A stretch of 64,000 nucleotides of DNA from Streptomyces roseofulvus (GCF_039534915.1 NZ_BAAAWE010000001.1:2046001-2110000), one strand, 5' to 3'; positions 34,384-43,184 are shown, counted from the first letter of the stretch. Made by a program: numbers and translations. Notes: generated from the letters alone by a model not told the origin.

Positions 34384-34429
34384 TTGACGACCCCTCGACC
34401 CCTCCCTAGCGTGTCCACGTCCGTGAATG
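34384..34429 (+). promoter_or_regulatory. udh promoter with overlapping weak operator
   Basis: TTGACG (34384-34389), 17 bases, then TAGCGT (34407-34412) make a good housekeeping promoter. An imperfect copy of the IclR palindrome, TGTCCA-CGTCCG-TGAATG (34412-34429), covers the expected transcription start, a classical repressor position. Confidence 0.6.
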
Positions 34430-34493
34430 CAGCTCATCCGCGACCGGCCGTGACCCCGGCCGACCCGCGTCCCAGCCGAGGAGAAGCACCCCG

Positions 34494-35309
34494 ATGCCCG
34501 CACCCCGCACGCTCCTGCTCACCGGTGCCGCCGGCGGCGTCGGCACCCTCATGCGGGAGCTGCTCCCGGCCCACGGGTACGCGCTCCGCCTCCTCGACGT
34601 CGCCCCCGTCCCCGGCGCCCCCGACGCGATCGTCGCCGACCTCGCCGACCGCGCGGCGCTGCGCGAGGCGGCCCGCGGGGTGGACGCGATCGTGCACCTC
34701 GCGGGCATCTCCCTGGAGGCGGACTTCGACGCGATCGTCGCCGCCAACGTCACCGGCCTCCACCACCTCTACGAGGCGGCCCGCGAGGAGGGCGTCGGCC
34801 GGGTCGTCTTCGCCTCCAGCAACCACGCCGTCGGCTTCACCCCCCGCCCGCGCGACGGCGAACCGCCGGTGCCGGTCACCACCCCGCACCGGCCCGACAC
34901 CTTCTACGGCCTCTCCAAGTGCTTCGGCGAGGACCTGGCGCAGCTCTACTGGGACCGGCACGGCATCGAGACGGTCTCGGTCCGCATCGGCTCCTGCTTC
35001 CCCGAGCCCACCTCGGTGCGGATGCTCTCGCTCTGGCTGAGCCCCGGCGACTGCGCCCGGCTGCTGCACGCCGCGCTCACCGCGCCGGACGTCGGCCACA
35101 CCGTGGTGTACGGCTCCTCAGCCAACACCCGTGCGTGGTGGGACCTGTCGACCGCCCGCGCCCTCGGCTACGCGCCGCGGGACGACTCGGAGGCGTACGC
35201 CGAGAAGCTGATCGCCGAGCAGGGCCTCCCGCCGGAGGGCAGCCCGGACGACCTCTACCTGGGCGGCGGCTTCACCGGGAACGCCCCCCGGTGGCCGCAC
35301 GCGGGGTGA
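34494..35309 (+). CDS. udh: uronate dehydrogenase (NAD-dependent epimerase/dehydratase family)
   Basis: A 271-residue short-chain Rossmann enzyme: LLLTGAAGGVGTLMRELL at the N-terminus (GxxGxxG-type), DAIVHLAGIS, FASSNHAVGF and the catalytic Tyr-Lys in TFYGLSKCFGEDLAQLY. The SSNHAVGF and SIRIGSCFPEP-like (SVRIGSCFPEP) patterns match uronate dehydrogenase, which oxidises D-glucuronate or D-galacturonate to the aldarolactone. The related function of NAD-sugar epimerase cannot be fully excluded. A promoter and IclR-type sites lie upstream. A terminator follows. Confidence 0.87.
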   Translation: MPAPRTLLLTGAAGGVGTLMRELLPAHGYALRLLDVAPVPGAPDAIVADLADRAALREAARGVDAIVHLAGISLEADFDAIVAANVTGLHHLYEAAREEGVGRVVFASSNHAVGFTPRPRDGEPPVPVTTPHRPDTFYGLSKCFGEDLAQLYWDRHGIETVSVRIGSCFPEPTSVRMLSLWLSPGDCARLLHAALTAPDVGHTVVYGSSANTRAWWDLSTARALGYAPRDDSEAYAEKLIAEQGLPPEGSPDDLYLGGGFTGNAPRWPHAG

Positions 35310-35344
35310 TCCGGCGCCGCCTGGGACAGGGCGGCCGCCGTCCT

Positions 35345-35383
35345 CGGGCCCGGCCGGTGATACGGGGGAGCCGGCCGGGCCCG
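35345..35383 (+). terminator. terminator after udh
   Basis: Inverted repeat CGGGCCCGGCCGG (35345-35357) and CCGGCCGGGCCCG (35371-35383), 13-base loop, 36 bases after the udh stop. Confidence 0.75.
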
Positions 35384-35520
35384 GTTCGACGGCGCGCGCT
35401 GGCAGCGCCGGACGCGACCACGGTAGGCCGCTACCAAGATCACCGCGAGCCGCGGAACGCGGCCTCTGTCCGGAATGCGCGACCGGCCGAAGCACGGGGT
35501 CGCGCGGCCCGCCCAGGAGG

Positions 35521-35578
35521 GCGGCCCTGCTCAGGGCGCCGTCCCGGTCAGGACGCGGCCCTGCTCAGGGCGCCGTCC
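35521..35578. repeat. duplicated 3' end of the AraC-type gene
   Basis: A 24-base segment (GCGGCCCTGCTCAGGGCGCC plus four bases) at 35521-35544 recurs perfectly at 35555-35578, offset 34 bases. The second copy contains the stop codon of the minus-strand regulator; the first lies just outside the gene. It is a small tandem duplication. Confidence 0.85.
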
Positions 35579-36542
35579 GCAGGGTCCGCGACGGGGACTC
35601 GCCGAACCTCTCGCGGTAGCGGGCGGCGAACCGCCCCTGGTGCGCGAAGCCCCAGCGCCAGGCGACCTCGCTGACGCTCACCTCGTCCGGCTCCGCCGCC
35701 CGCAGCTCCTCCCGGACCCGTTCGAGCCGGACCTCGCGGACGTACGCCATCGGCGACATCCCGACGTACTCCCGGAAGGACTCCTGGAGCCGGCGGACGC
35801 TCACCCGCGCGTGGGCGGCGAGTTCGGCGGTGGTGAAGGGGTGCTCGGGGCGCTCCCGGACGGCGTCCATCGCGCGCTTCACCGGTGCCGGGCGGCGCGG
35901 CCCGCCGGGGTGGGCCAGCTCGTCCCGCCAGGGGTGCTCGGCGGCCAGCAGCAGGCCGTTGAGCAGCGCCTCCTGGAGCGGGCGGGCGACGAGTTCGTGG
36001 TGGGCGAGACCCTCCCCGGCGAGCGCCTCCGCGGCGATCCGGCGGGCGAACCGCACCCAGGCGAGGCCGGGGCCGCGCGAGATGTCGAGCCCGGGCCGGA
36101 AGACGAGACCGCCCGACGGCGGCCGGCCGAGCAGGCTCTCCAGCCGGTCGCGCAGTTCGGCGGCGCCGACCTTGACGGAGAGGATCCGCCCGTCGCCGCT
36201 CCAGCGGTCGAGGAAGGTGTCCCCGGCGGGGTCGAGGAGCAGCGCCTCGCGGGCGGAGGCGACGACGGTGCCGCCGCCGCGGCCCTGGCGCATCTCCATG
36301 GTGCCGCTCATCGGGGCGTTGACGTGGTACGCGCCCAGCTCGCCGAAGCTCATCCGGACGTCGGCCCCGCAGCTCAGGTCGCCGATGACGAGCGGCCCGA
36401 GCTCGACGATGTCGAAGCGGGCCGCGAAGGACCGGTGCTCGTCGACGACGTCCATCCGGTTCGTGTAGTAGCGCGCGGCGAGTTCCTCACGCGCCTCGTC
36501 GACGTCCCCGGTCTTGAAAGAGCTCCCACCCACAGCACCCAC
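35565..36542 (-). CDS. AraC-family transcriptional regulator
   Basis: A 325-residue regulator. An N-terminal AraC-binding-type (ArpR/FeaR-like) domain with LGAYHVNAPMSGTMEMRQG and LLLDPAGDTFLDRW precedes a C-terminal double helix-turn-helix (about 215-322): FTTAELAAHARVSVRRLQESFREYVGMSPMAYVREVRLERVREEL and VSVSEVAWRWGFAHQGRFAARYRERFGESPSRTLR. The effector is unknown. The neighbours (udh and a small hypothetical) do not show a clear target. Confidence 0.92.
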   Translation of the reverse strand: MGAVGGSSFKTGDVDEAREELAARYYTNRMDVVDEHRSFAARFDIVELGPLVIGDLSCGADVRMSFGELGAYHVNAPMSGTMEMRQGRGGGTVVASAREALLLDPAGDTFLDRWSGDGRILSVKVGAAELRDRLESLLGRPPSGGLVFRPGLDISRGPGLAWVRFARRIAAEALAGEGLAHHELVARPLQEALLNGLLLAAEHPWRDELAHPGGPRRPAPVKRAMDAVRERPEHPFTTAELAAHARVSVRRLQESFREYVGMSPMAYVREVRLERVREELRAAEPDEVSVSEVAWRWGFAHQGRFAARYRERFGESPSRTLRTAP

Positions 36543-36598
36543 GATGCGAAAGATAATTCATATGACGGACCCGTCCGGGACCGGGCAGGATGCCCGGC

Positions 36599-36838
36599 AT
36601 GCCACGACCTCAGGGCTTCTCGTACGAGGAGCGCAAGGACGGCTCCGTCGTCCTCACCCACCACGGCCGGCCCGCCGGGGTGCTGCGCGGCGCCCGGGCC
36701 GCGACGTTCCTGGCCGAGGCCGCGTCCGGCGACGTCCAGCTGCTGATGGCCCGCTGGACGGGGGCGTACCGTTTCGGCAACGAGCGGCAGGCGCGGAACC
36801 ATCCGCGTAACCAAGGTGGCCGAACCCGTCGTGGGTAA
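36599..36838 (+). CDS. small conserved actinobacterial protein
   Basis: A 79-residue basic protein (82 if the ATG at 36590 is used). The pattern PRPQGFSYEERKDGSVVLTHHGRPAGVLRG...RFGNERQARNHPRN is one I recall as conserved in Streptomyces without a known function. No membrane segment. It starts 57 bases from the divergent AraC gene, with an AT-rich AAGATAATTCATATG stretch between that may hold both -10 elements. Confidence 0.72.
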   Translation: MPRPQGFSYEERKDGSVVLTHHGRPAGVLRGARAATFLAEAASGDVQLLMARWTGAYRFGNERQARNHPRNQGGRTRRG

Positions 36839-36874
36839 GGGAACGGCAAAGCGACCCGGATCGTTGAGCCTGTC

Positions 36875-38137
36875 ATGACCGCAATGACCCCCGGCTCGAA
36901 CCTCCCGCTCACCGCCCCCCGTGTCGCGGTGGACGTCGCCGCCCCGGTGCGGCTCGACGTCTCGGGCCTGCTGCTCGGCGCCAACGGCAAGGTGCGCTCG
37001 GACGACGACTTCATCTTCTACAACCAGCCCGCCGGGCCCGGTGTCACCTACCGCTCCGGCGGCGGCACCGCGCCGGACGCGATCCTGGTGGACACCGGCG
37101 GCCTGCCCGCCGGCATCGAGAGGATCGTGGTCACGGCCAGTCCGGACGCCGCAGGACAGACCTTCCAGGGCATCGAGCCCACCGCGACCGTCCGCGACGC
37201 CGACAGCGGCGCGGTCATCGCCACCTTCACCCCGCCGCAGCTCGCCACCGAGACGGCCCTGGTGGTCGTCGAGATCTACCAGCGCAACGGCGCCTGGAAG
37301 GTCCGCGCCGTCGGCCAGGGGTACGCGAACGGCCTGGCCGGCATCGCGACCGACTTCGGCGTCTCCGTCGACGAGGAGCCGGCCGCCCCCGCCGCCCCGG
37401 CGCCCGTCGCCCCGCCGGCGTACACCCCGCCGCCGGCGCACACCCCGCCGCCGCACGCGGGGCAGACCCTGCCCTCGTTCACTCCCCCGCCGATGCCGCC
37501 CGCTCCGCCGGTGGACCCGCGGCTCGCGGCCGGCGCCCCGGCCGCCCCGGCCCCCACCGGCAAGATCAACCTCGACAAGGGCCGCGTCAGCCTCCAGAAG
37601 AACCAGACGGTGTCGCTGGTCAAGGGCGGCCGCCCGCTGCTCTCCCAGGTGAAGATGGGCCTCGGCTGGGAGCCCGCGTACCGCGGCAAGGACATCGACC
37701 TGGACGCCTCGGTCATCGCCTACGGCCCCCAGCGCAACCACCTGGACAGCTGCTACTTCGGCAAGCTGACCATCCTGGGCGGGGCCGTCCGGCACTCCGG
37801 TGACAACCTGACGGGCGAGGGCGCGGGCGACGACGAGGTCATCACCGTCGACCTGGGCCGGCTGCCGGCCGACGCCACCGGCCTGGTCTTCACGGTGAAC
37901 TCGTTCTCCGGGCAGAAGTTCACCGAGGTCGCCAAGGCGTACTGCCGGCTGATGGACGCGGCCACCGGCGAGGAGCTGGTCCGCTTCGACCTGACCTCCG
38001 CCGAGCCGCAGACCGGCGTGATGATGGCCAAGCTCATCAAGCAGTTCTCCGGCGAGTGGGAGATGACCGCGATGGGCGAGTTCGTGAAGTCCCGGACGGT
38101 CCGGGGCATGGTGAAGCCGGCCGCCCAGGCGCTCTGA
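36875..38137 (+). CDS. TerD-family protein with two stress-type domains
   Basis: A 420-residue cytoplasmic protein of the TerD/CABP superfamily. The first domain (about 1-172) has the calcium-site pattern LLLGANGKVRSDDDFIFYNQP. A Pro/Ala-rich linker (about 173-225, repeated TPPPAHTPPP units) follows. The second domain (about 228-420) has VSLVKGGRPLLSQVKMGLGWEP and DIDLDASVIAYG. TerD proteins are linked to tellurite resistance and calcium-dependent signalling or differentiation in Streptomyces. Function here is inferred from family only. It stands alone, without other ter genes. Confidence 0.9.
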   Translation: MTAMTPGSNLPLTAPRVAVDVAAPVRLDVSGLLLGANGKVRSDDDFIFYNQPAGPGVTYRSGGGTAPDAILVDTGGLPAGIERIVVTASPDAAGQTFQGIEPTATVRDADSGAVIATFTPPQLATETALVVVEIYQRNGAWKVRAVGQGYANGLAGIATDFGVSVDEEPAAPAAPAPVAPPAYTPPPAHTPPPHAGQTLPSFTPPPMPPAPPVDPRLAAGAPAAPAPTGKINLDKGRVSLQKNQTVSLVKGGRPLLSQVKMGLGWEPAYRGKDIDLDASVIAYGPQRNHLDSCYFGKLTILGGAVRHSGDNLTGEGAGDDEVITVDLGRLPADATGLVFTVNSFSGQKFTEVAKAYCRLMDAATGEELVRFDLTSAEPQTGVMMAKLIKQFSGEWEMTAMGEFVKSRTVRGMVKPAAQAL

Positions 38138-38155
38138 GCGGCCGGCCCGGGCGCG

Positions 38156-39175
38156 CTACGCGAAGAGCGCGCTGTAGGCGTTGAGGGCGGGCTGGCCGCC
38201 GAGGTGGGCGTAGAGCACGGTCGAGGAGCGGCCGATCTCGCCCCGGTCCACCAGGTCGATCAGCCCGGCCATCGACTTCCCCTCGTAGACGGGGTCGGTG
38301 ACCATGCCCTCGGTGCGGGCGGCCAGCCGCATCGCGTCGAGGGTGGCCTCGTCCGGGACGCCGTAGACGCCGGCGTGGTAGCGCTCGTCCAGCTCCACGT
38401 CGGCGCCGGAGAGTTCCCGCTCGACGCCGATGAGGGCGCCGGTGGAGCGGGCGATCCGGGTGATCTGCTCATGGGTCTCGGCGGGCTTCGCGGAGGCGTC
38501 GATCCCGATGACCCGGCGCGGCCGGCCGCCCTCCTCGGCGAGCGCGGCGAAGCCGGCCACCATGCCGGCCTGGGTGGAGCCGGTCACCGAGCAGACCACC
38601 ACGGTGTCGAAGAAGACGCCGAGCTCCCGCTCCTGCTCGGCCACCTCGTAGGCCCAGTTCGCGAAGCCGAGGCCGCCGAGCGGGTGGTCGGAGGCGCCGG
38701 CCGGGATCGCGTACGGCTTCCCGCCGCCCTCCTCGACCTCGCGCAGCGCCCGCTCCCAGCTCTCCTTGAAGCCGATCCCGAAGCCGGCCCGGACCAGCCG
38801 CACGTCGGCGCCGGCGAGCCGGCTGATCAGGATGTTGCCGACCTTGTCGTAGACGGCGTCGGGCCACTCGACCCAGCTCTCCTGCACCAGCACGCACCGC
38901 AGTCCGGCACGGGCGGCGACCGCCGCGACCTGGCGGGTGTGGTTGGACTGCACACCGCCGATGGAGACGAGGGTGTCGCAGCCCTGCGCGAGGGCGTCCG
39001 CGACCAGGTACTCCAGCTTGCGGGTCTTGTTCCCGCCGTACGCGACACCGGAGTTGCAGTCCTCGCGCTTGGCCCACAGGGTGGCGCCGCCGAGGTGGTG
39101 CCCGAGCCGTTCGAGGGGATGGACCGGGGAGGGTCCGAAGAGGAGCGGGTAGCGGTCGAAGTCGGTGATCGGCAC
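38156..39175 (-). CDS. acdS: 1-aminocyclopropane-1-carboxylate deaminase
   Basis: A 339-residue fold-type II PLP enzyme. The PLP lysine is in [12 protein letters not shown] (about residue 52). The residues that separate ACC deaminase from D-cysteine desulfhydrase are present: Tyr-Glu in [12 protein letters not shown] and Leu in [12 protein letters not shown] (the desulfhydrase has Ser/Thr at the Glu and Thr at the Leu). It splits the plant ethylene precursor ACC into ammonia and 2-oxobutanoate. A GntR regulator gene lies directly upstream on the same strand, 31 bases away. Confidence 0.93.
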   Translation of the reverse strand: MPITDFDRYPLLFGPSPVHPLERLGHHLGGATLWAKREDCNSGVAYGGNKTRKLEYLVADALAQGCDTLVSIGGVQSNHTRQVAAVAARAGLRCVLVQESWVEWPDAVYDKVGNILISRLAGADVRLVRAGFGIGFKESWERALREVEEGGGKPYAIPAGASDHPLGGLGFANWAYEVAEQERELGVFFDTVVVCSVTGSTQAGMVAGFAALAEEGGRPRRVIGIDASAKPAETHEQITRIARSTGALIGVERELSGADVELDERYHAGVYGVPDEATLDAMRLAARTEGMVTDPVYEGKSMAGLIDLVDRGEIGRSSTVLYAHLGGQPALNAYSALFA

Positions 39176-39206
39176 GGGCGGCTCTCCCTGGGGTGGCGGG
39201 GCGGGG

Positions 39207-39908
39207 TCACGCCATCGACGGCGCGGGCGCGGGGATGCCGGTGACCTCGGCGACCTCGATGGCGTCGTCGGCCAACTGCTCCAGGGCGGCCCAGATCTCG
39301 CTGGTGATCCGGACGGCCTCCTCCGCGTCCCCGGCGGCGCAGGCGTCGATGAGGTGGGTGTGGAGCTCGGCGGAGGCGCAGCTGTCGGCGTCCCCGAACA
39401 GCCGGCGCTCGACGCGGCGGAGCAGCGGGGTGTAGCGGTCGATGGTGGCGGCGGCGGCGTGGTTGCCGCTGGCGCCGACGAGGATCTGGTGCAGCTCGTC
39501 GTCGGCGTCCAGGGCGGCCTCGACGTCGGAGGCGCGGACGGCGGCGGCGAAGCGCTCGTTGGCCTCGCGCATGGCGCGGATGGCCTCGGGGCCGAGCAGC
39601 GGGACGGCGGTGCGGGCGGCGAGTTCGTGCATCACCCGGACCACGGAGGCGGCGTCGCGGACGATCCGGCTGACCGGCCGGGTGACCCGGGTGTAGCTCT
39701 GCGGCTTGGTCTCGACGAGGCCCTCGACGGTGAGCCGGGCGAGGGCGTCGCGGACGGGCGCGCGGGAGAGTCCGAGCCGGTCGGCGAGGTCGGCGTCCTT
39801 GAGGAGGGCGCCGGGGGCGAGGTCGCCGCGCACGATCGCCTCCCGCAGCGACTCGTAGGCCCGGTCGCGCAACAGGGTCCGGCCCACGGGCCGCAGAACG
39901 TCGTCCAT
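39207..39908 (-). CDS. GntR/FCD-family regulator
   Basis: A 233-residue FadR-subfamily regulator: N-terminal winged helix [57 protein letters not shown] and a C-terminal FCD domain with [14 protein letters not shown] and [13 protein letters not shown]. It is in the same operon as acdS and is probably its ligand-responsive controller. A 14+7+14 palindrome spans its start codon and a -10-like TAACCT (minus strand, 39917-39922), implying a leaderless, autoregulated transcript. Confidence 0.92.
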   Translation of the reverse strand: MDDVLRPVGRTLLRDRAYESLREAIVRGDLAPGALLKDADLADRLGLSRAPVRDALARLTVEGLVETKPQSYTRVTRPVSRIVRDAASVVRVMHELAARTAVPLLGPEAIRAMREANERFAAAVRASDVEAALDADDELHQILVGASGNHAAAATIDRYTPLLRRVERRLFGDADSCASAELHTHLIDACAAGDAEEAVRITSEIWAALEQLADDAIEVAEVTGIPAPAPSMA

Positions 39909-39938
39909 GGACTGACAGGTTAGATGTCAGTCCATGGA
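39904..39938. promoter_or_regulatory. long perfect palindrome over the gntR start
   Basis: Arms TCCATGGACTGACA and TGTCAGTCCATGGA (14 bases each) with a 7-base spacer. It includes the start codon of the GntR gene and its likely -10 hexamer. The inner TGACA/TGTCA fits FCD-type GntR operators. Confidence 0.8.
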
Positions 39939-39948
39939 GCCGACAGAG

Positions 39949-39992
39949 GATCTTGGAACCTGGCGGGAACCCGACGGGAACCCGACGCGAAT
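39949..39992 (-). promoter_or_regulatory. 11-bp-phased PHO-box-like array
   Basis: Read on the minus strand, four units begin ATTCGCG, GTTCCCG, GTTCCCG and GTTCCAA with exact 11-base spacing. The Streptomyces PHO box is 11-base direct repeats of GTTCACC-like units. It lies 40-85 bases upstream of gntR-acdS. The match to GTTC is good and to ACC weak. Confidence 0.45.
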
Positions 39993-40040
39993 CCTCACAG
40001 CTCCCCCGGTTCCGGCGGGGCCGGGAGGGCCGGCGGCGCG

Positions 40041-41483
40041 TCAGCGGCGGGGCTGGCGGCGCCAGGGGCCGGTGATCGCGACCATGATCCCAGGGTTCTG
40101 GATGCAGGCGTACAGGGTGTCGCCGTCGGGCGAGAAGACGACGCCGGCGAACTCGCTGTCGTTGAGGTCGTTGCGGGCGATCGGGTAGGTGCGGCCCGAG
40201 TCGGTGGCGCCGATGAGGTGCTGGACGCCCTCGCCGTCCTCGGCGATGACGATCCCGCCGTACGGGGAGACGGTGATGTTGTCCGGGGAGTCGTAGGCGC
40301 CGTCCTGCTCGGGCGCGGGGTTCACGCCGAACAACACCTTGAGCGTGAGGGTGCGGCGCTTGGGGTCGTAGAACCAGACCTGGCCGTCGTGGGCCGCGCC
40401 GGGGCTCTCCTCGCGGGCGTACGAGGAGACGACGTAGGCGCCGCCGTCGGCCCACCACATGCCCTCCAGCTTCCGGCCGCGGGTGACCTGGTCGTCGGCG
40501 AACTGCTTGCGCACGGGCGTGGTGCGGGCGTCGCGGTCGGGGACGTCCACCCAGTCGACGCCGTAGACGGTGCCGATGCGGGTGGCGCGGGAGAGGTCGT
40601 CGACGAACTGCCCGGCGGAGTCGATGCACCGGGCGGCCTGGAGGACGCCGGCGTCGTCGGCGAGGGTGCGCAGCCTGCCCCGGCCGTGCTCGAAGTCCTG
40701 CGGCGGGACCCAGCGGAAGAGGAGGCCGTTGGGCTTGGAGGCGTCCTCGGTGAGGTAGGCGTGGCCGCGCCGGGGGTCGATGACGACGGCCTCGTGGTCG
40801 TAACGGCCGAAGAACTTGAGGGGCTTGGGGTCGAGGTTGGCCCGGCGGTCGCGGGGGTCGACCTCGAAGACGTACCCGTGGTCCTTGGTCATGCCGTTGG
40901 TGCCGGCGAGGTCGGAGTTCTCCTCGCAGGTCAGCCAGGTGCCCCAGGCGGTGCGGCCGCCGGCGCAGTTGGTGGAGGTGCCGGCGATGCCGACCCACTC
41001 GGCGACGGTGCCGTCGCGGTGCACCTCGACGACGGTGCAGCCGCCGGCCGCCTTCGGGTCGTAGACGAGGCCCTCGGCGAGCGGGACGGGGAACTCCACC
41101 TTGGCCCGGTCGCCCTTGATCTCGTGGTTGTTCACCAGGTACGTGGTGCCGCGCGGGCCGGCGAAGGCGGCGGTGCCGTCGTGCTTGGCCGGGGTGAACT
41201 CGCCGCTCTCCAGGCGGGTGACGCCGGTGCGGGTGATGACGCGGTAGGAGAAGCCCTCGGGCAGGGCGAGGAGACCGTCGGGGTCGGCGACCAGCGGGCC
41301 GTAGCCGAGGCGGTGGTGGCCGTGGCCGCCGTCGGCGTGGTCGTCGGCGTGGCCGGGGACGCCGTGGGCGGCCTCGTCGCTCGCGAGGGCCTCGGGGGCG
41401 GTGGCGAGCACACCGACGGCGCCGGTGAGGGCGAAGCCGGCGAGCGCGGACTTCTGGGTGAACTCTCTGCGGTTGAGCGCCAT
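40041..41483 (-). CDS. PhoX-family (DUF839) secreted phosphatase
   Basis: A 480-residue Tat-exported protein: RREFTQKSALAGFALTG begins the signal. PhoX-type metal-site motifs are visible: TYLVNNHEIKG, TWLTCEENSD, FFGRYDHEAVVIDP, AHDGQVWFYD and SPDNITVSPYGGIVIAEDG. A His/Asp-rich stretch (HADDHADGGHGHH) follows the signal peptide. PhoX enzymes use Ca and Fe to hydrolyse phosphate esters outside the cell. Three 11-base GTTC repeats 55-87 bases upstream of the start point to PhoP control. It is convergent with nothing; gntR lies downstream on the same strand. Confidence 0.88.
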   Translation of the reverse strand: MALNRREFTQKSALAGFALTGAVGVLATAPEALASDEAAHGVPGHADDHADGGHGHHRLGYGPLVADPDGLLALPEGFSYRVITRTGVTRLESGEFTPAKHDGTAAFAGPRGTTYLVNNHEIKGDRAKVEFPVPLAEGLVYDPKAAGGCTVVEVHRDGTVAEWVGIAGTSTNCAGGRTAWGTWLTCEENSDLAGTNGMTKDHGYVFEVDPRDRRANLDPKPLKFFGRYDHEAVVIDPRRGHAYLTEDASKPNGLLFRWVPPQDFEHGRGRLRTLADDAGVLQAARCIDSAGQFVDDLSRATRIGTVYGVDWVDVPDRDARTTPVRKQFADDQVTRGRKLEGMWWADGGAYVVSSYAREESPGAAHDGQVWFYDPKRRTLTLKVLFGVNPAPEQDGAYDSPDNITVSPYGGIVIAEDGEGVQHLIGATDSGRTYPIARNDLNDSEFAGVVFSPDGDTLYACIQNPGIMVAITGPWRRQPRR

Positions 41484-41537
41484 GGTGTGCGGTCTCTCCC
41501 CAAGCTGGGTGCCGGTTGTCGCGCACACCCTCGCGCG

Positions 41538-41570
41538 CCCGCGGGAACGGCGGCTGAACGCCGTGGGAAC
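41538..41570 (-). promoter_or_regulatory. PHO-box-like repeats upstream of the PhoX gene
   Basis: On the minus strand three consecutive 11-base units read GTTCCCACGGC, GTTCAGCCGCC, GTTCCCGCGGG. Spacing is exact. They lie 55-87 bases before the start codon, where PhoP would activate. The gene product fits the regulon. Confidence 0.65.
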
Positions 41571-41576
41571 GGCCGC

Positions 41577-41610
41577 GGAGCGCCTCCCCCGATCCGGGGA
41601 AAGGCGCTCC
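41577..41610 (-). terminator. terminator of the acidic hypothetical gene
   Basis: GGAGCGCCT (41577-41585) and AGGCGCTCC (41602-41610) with an inner CCCC/GGGG stem, just past the stop of the minus-strand gene at 41624. Confidence 0.75.
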
Positions 41611-41623
41611 GGCGGCGCGGGGT

Positions 41624-43072
41624 TCAGGCGGAGCCGGTGCGAGAGCGGGCCTTGAAGGCGGCCTTGCGGGCCTCCTTGGCGGCCGCCTTGTCCGGGTGGA
41701 GCCGGCCCATCGCGTCGAGGACGTCGGCGGTGGCCGGGTGCTCGACCCGCCAGGCGGTCTCCAGGAAGCCGGTGTGCCGGCTGGTCAGGCCCTCGATGAG
41801 CTCCTGGAGCTCGGCGGGCTCGCCGGAGGCGTCGAGCTGGGCGGCGATGGTGTCGACCGCGAGCCAGAAGATCATGGACTCCGGCGGCGGGGGCACGTCG
41901 GAGGCGCCGCGCTCGGCGAGCCAGACGCGGGCGAGGCCGCCGAGCTCCGGGTCGTCGAGGACGGCGCGGACCACCGGCTCGGCCTCGGGGCCGACGAGGG
42001 CGAGGGCCTGCTGGCAGTGGAGGCGGCGGAGCGGGGAGTCGGGGTCGGCACCGCGGGCGGCGGCGAGGAGGTCGGCGGCGGCGGGCACCGGTTCGCGGCC
42101 GGCCAGCCACGCCTCGGTCTCGGCGCGGGCGGCGGACTCGGGGTAGCCGACGAGGCCGGCGAGGAGGGTGTCGGCGTCCTTCTCCGCGAGGTCGCCGACG
42201 GCGGGGGCGTCGACGCCGGCCTCCACCATGCGGGTCCGGACGCCGAAGAGGCCGAGCGGGGTGAGCCGGACCATGCCGTAGCGGGTGACGTCCTCGTCGT
42301 CGACGGGCGGCGCGGGCTCCTCGCCCTCCTCGGCCATCAGGGCCTCGTCGACGGGCTGGTACTCGACGAGGCCGATCGGCTCCAGGAGGCGGAACTGCTC
42401 GTCGAGCCGCATCATCGCGTCGGAGACCTGCTCCAGGACGTCGTCGGTGGGCTCGCCCATGTCGTCGGGGACGACCATGGAGGCGGCGAGGGCGGGCAGC
42501 GGCACGGGCCCGTCGCCCGGGCCGCCCTCGCTGACCGTCAGCAGGTAGAGGTTGCCGAGCACGCCCTCCAGGAAGTCGGCCTCCGCCTCCGGGTCCCAGT
42601 CGAGGGTGTCGAGGTCGAGTCCGCCGTCCTCGTCGAGCAGCGGCTCCAGGTCGTCGAGGACGGGGGCGACGGCGTCGGCGAAGACGGCCTCGAAGGCGTC
42701 GAGCCAGAGGGCGAGCACGTCCCGGGGCGCGCCGCCGGTGACGACGGCGAGGTTCTCGCCGGCGGCCGCGGTGCCGGGGGTGTCGTCGTCGGCGCCGTCC
42801 TCGACGTCGACCAGGCCGGTGTCGACGGCGAGCCGCCAGGCGTCGCCCGCCCAGTACTCGGCGTCCTCGTCGTCGGCCAGGCCGAGGACGCCGGCGGCGT
42901 CCGGCAGCTGCTCGTCGACGAGTTCGCCGCCCGCGCCGACCCGGGTGTCGGGCCCGGCCCAGCGGGCGAGGCGGACGGCGTGGGCGAGGAGGGGGGCGGA
43001 CAGGGCTTCCCGGGCCAGCTCCGCGTCCGAGGGCAGCCGAACGGGGGGAAGGGTGGGGTGCTCCGCAGCCAT
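41624..43072 (-). CDS. conserved acidic hypothetical protein
   Basis: A 482-residue, strongly acidic soluble protein of unknown function. It has many Asp/Glu runs (ADDEDAEY, VDVEDGADDD, DLEPLLDEDGG) and a C-terminal basic tail (HPDKAAAKEARKAAFKARSRTG). No signal peptide or membrane helix is seen. The C-terminal half looks like HEAT/armadillo-type helices (LRRLHCQQALALVGPEAEPVVRAVL). I recall similar proteins across Streptomyces without a function. It has its own terminator downstream and lies between two phosphate-type genes. Confidence 0.8.
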   Translation of the reverse strand: MAAEHPTLPPVRLPSDAELAREALSAPLLAHAVRLARWAGPDTRVGAGGELVDEQLPDAAGVLGLADDEDAEYWAGDAWRLAVDTGLVDVEDGADDDTPGTAAAGENLAVVTGGAPRDVLALWLDAFEAVFADAVAPVLDDLEPLLDEDGGLDLDTLDWDPEAEADFLEGVLGNLYLLTVSEGGPGDGPVPLPALAASMVVPDDMGEPTDDVLEQVSDAMMRLDEQFRLLEPIGLVEYQPVDEALMAEEGEEPAPPVDDEDVTRYGMVRLTPLGLFGVRTRMVEAGVDAPAVGDLAEKDADTLLAGLVGYPESAARAETEAWLAGREPVPAAADLLAAARGADPDSPLRRLHCQQALALVGPEAEPVVRAVLDDPELGGLARVWLAERGASDVPPPPESMIFWLAVDTIAAQLDASGEPAELQELIEGLTSRHTGFLETAWRVEHPATADVLDAMGRLHPDKAAAKEARKAAFKARSRTGSA

Positions 43073-43184
43073 GTGGGGGATCTCCTCGACGCGTGCGTGG
43101 ATCGGTGGGGTGCCGGTGGGGACCGGCCGGCACCGGGGTGGGGCCGGCGTCTCAGCGTAGACGCATCCGGGGGGCCGCCCGCCG

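Noticed and set aside
37373..37560. Pro-rich CCGCCG repeats in the TerD gene considered as a DNA repeat element
   Set aside because: They encode a flexible Pro/Ala linker between two TerD domains; ordinary interdomain linker.
38156..39175. D-cysteine desulfhydrase as the identity of the PLP enzyme
   Set aside because: The Tyr-Glu (DPVYEGKSM) and Leu (YAHLGG) residues are those of ACC deaminase, not the Ser/Thr and Thr of the desulfhydrase.
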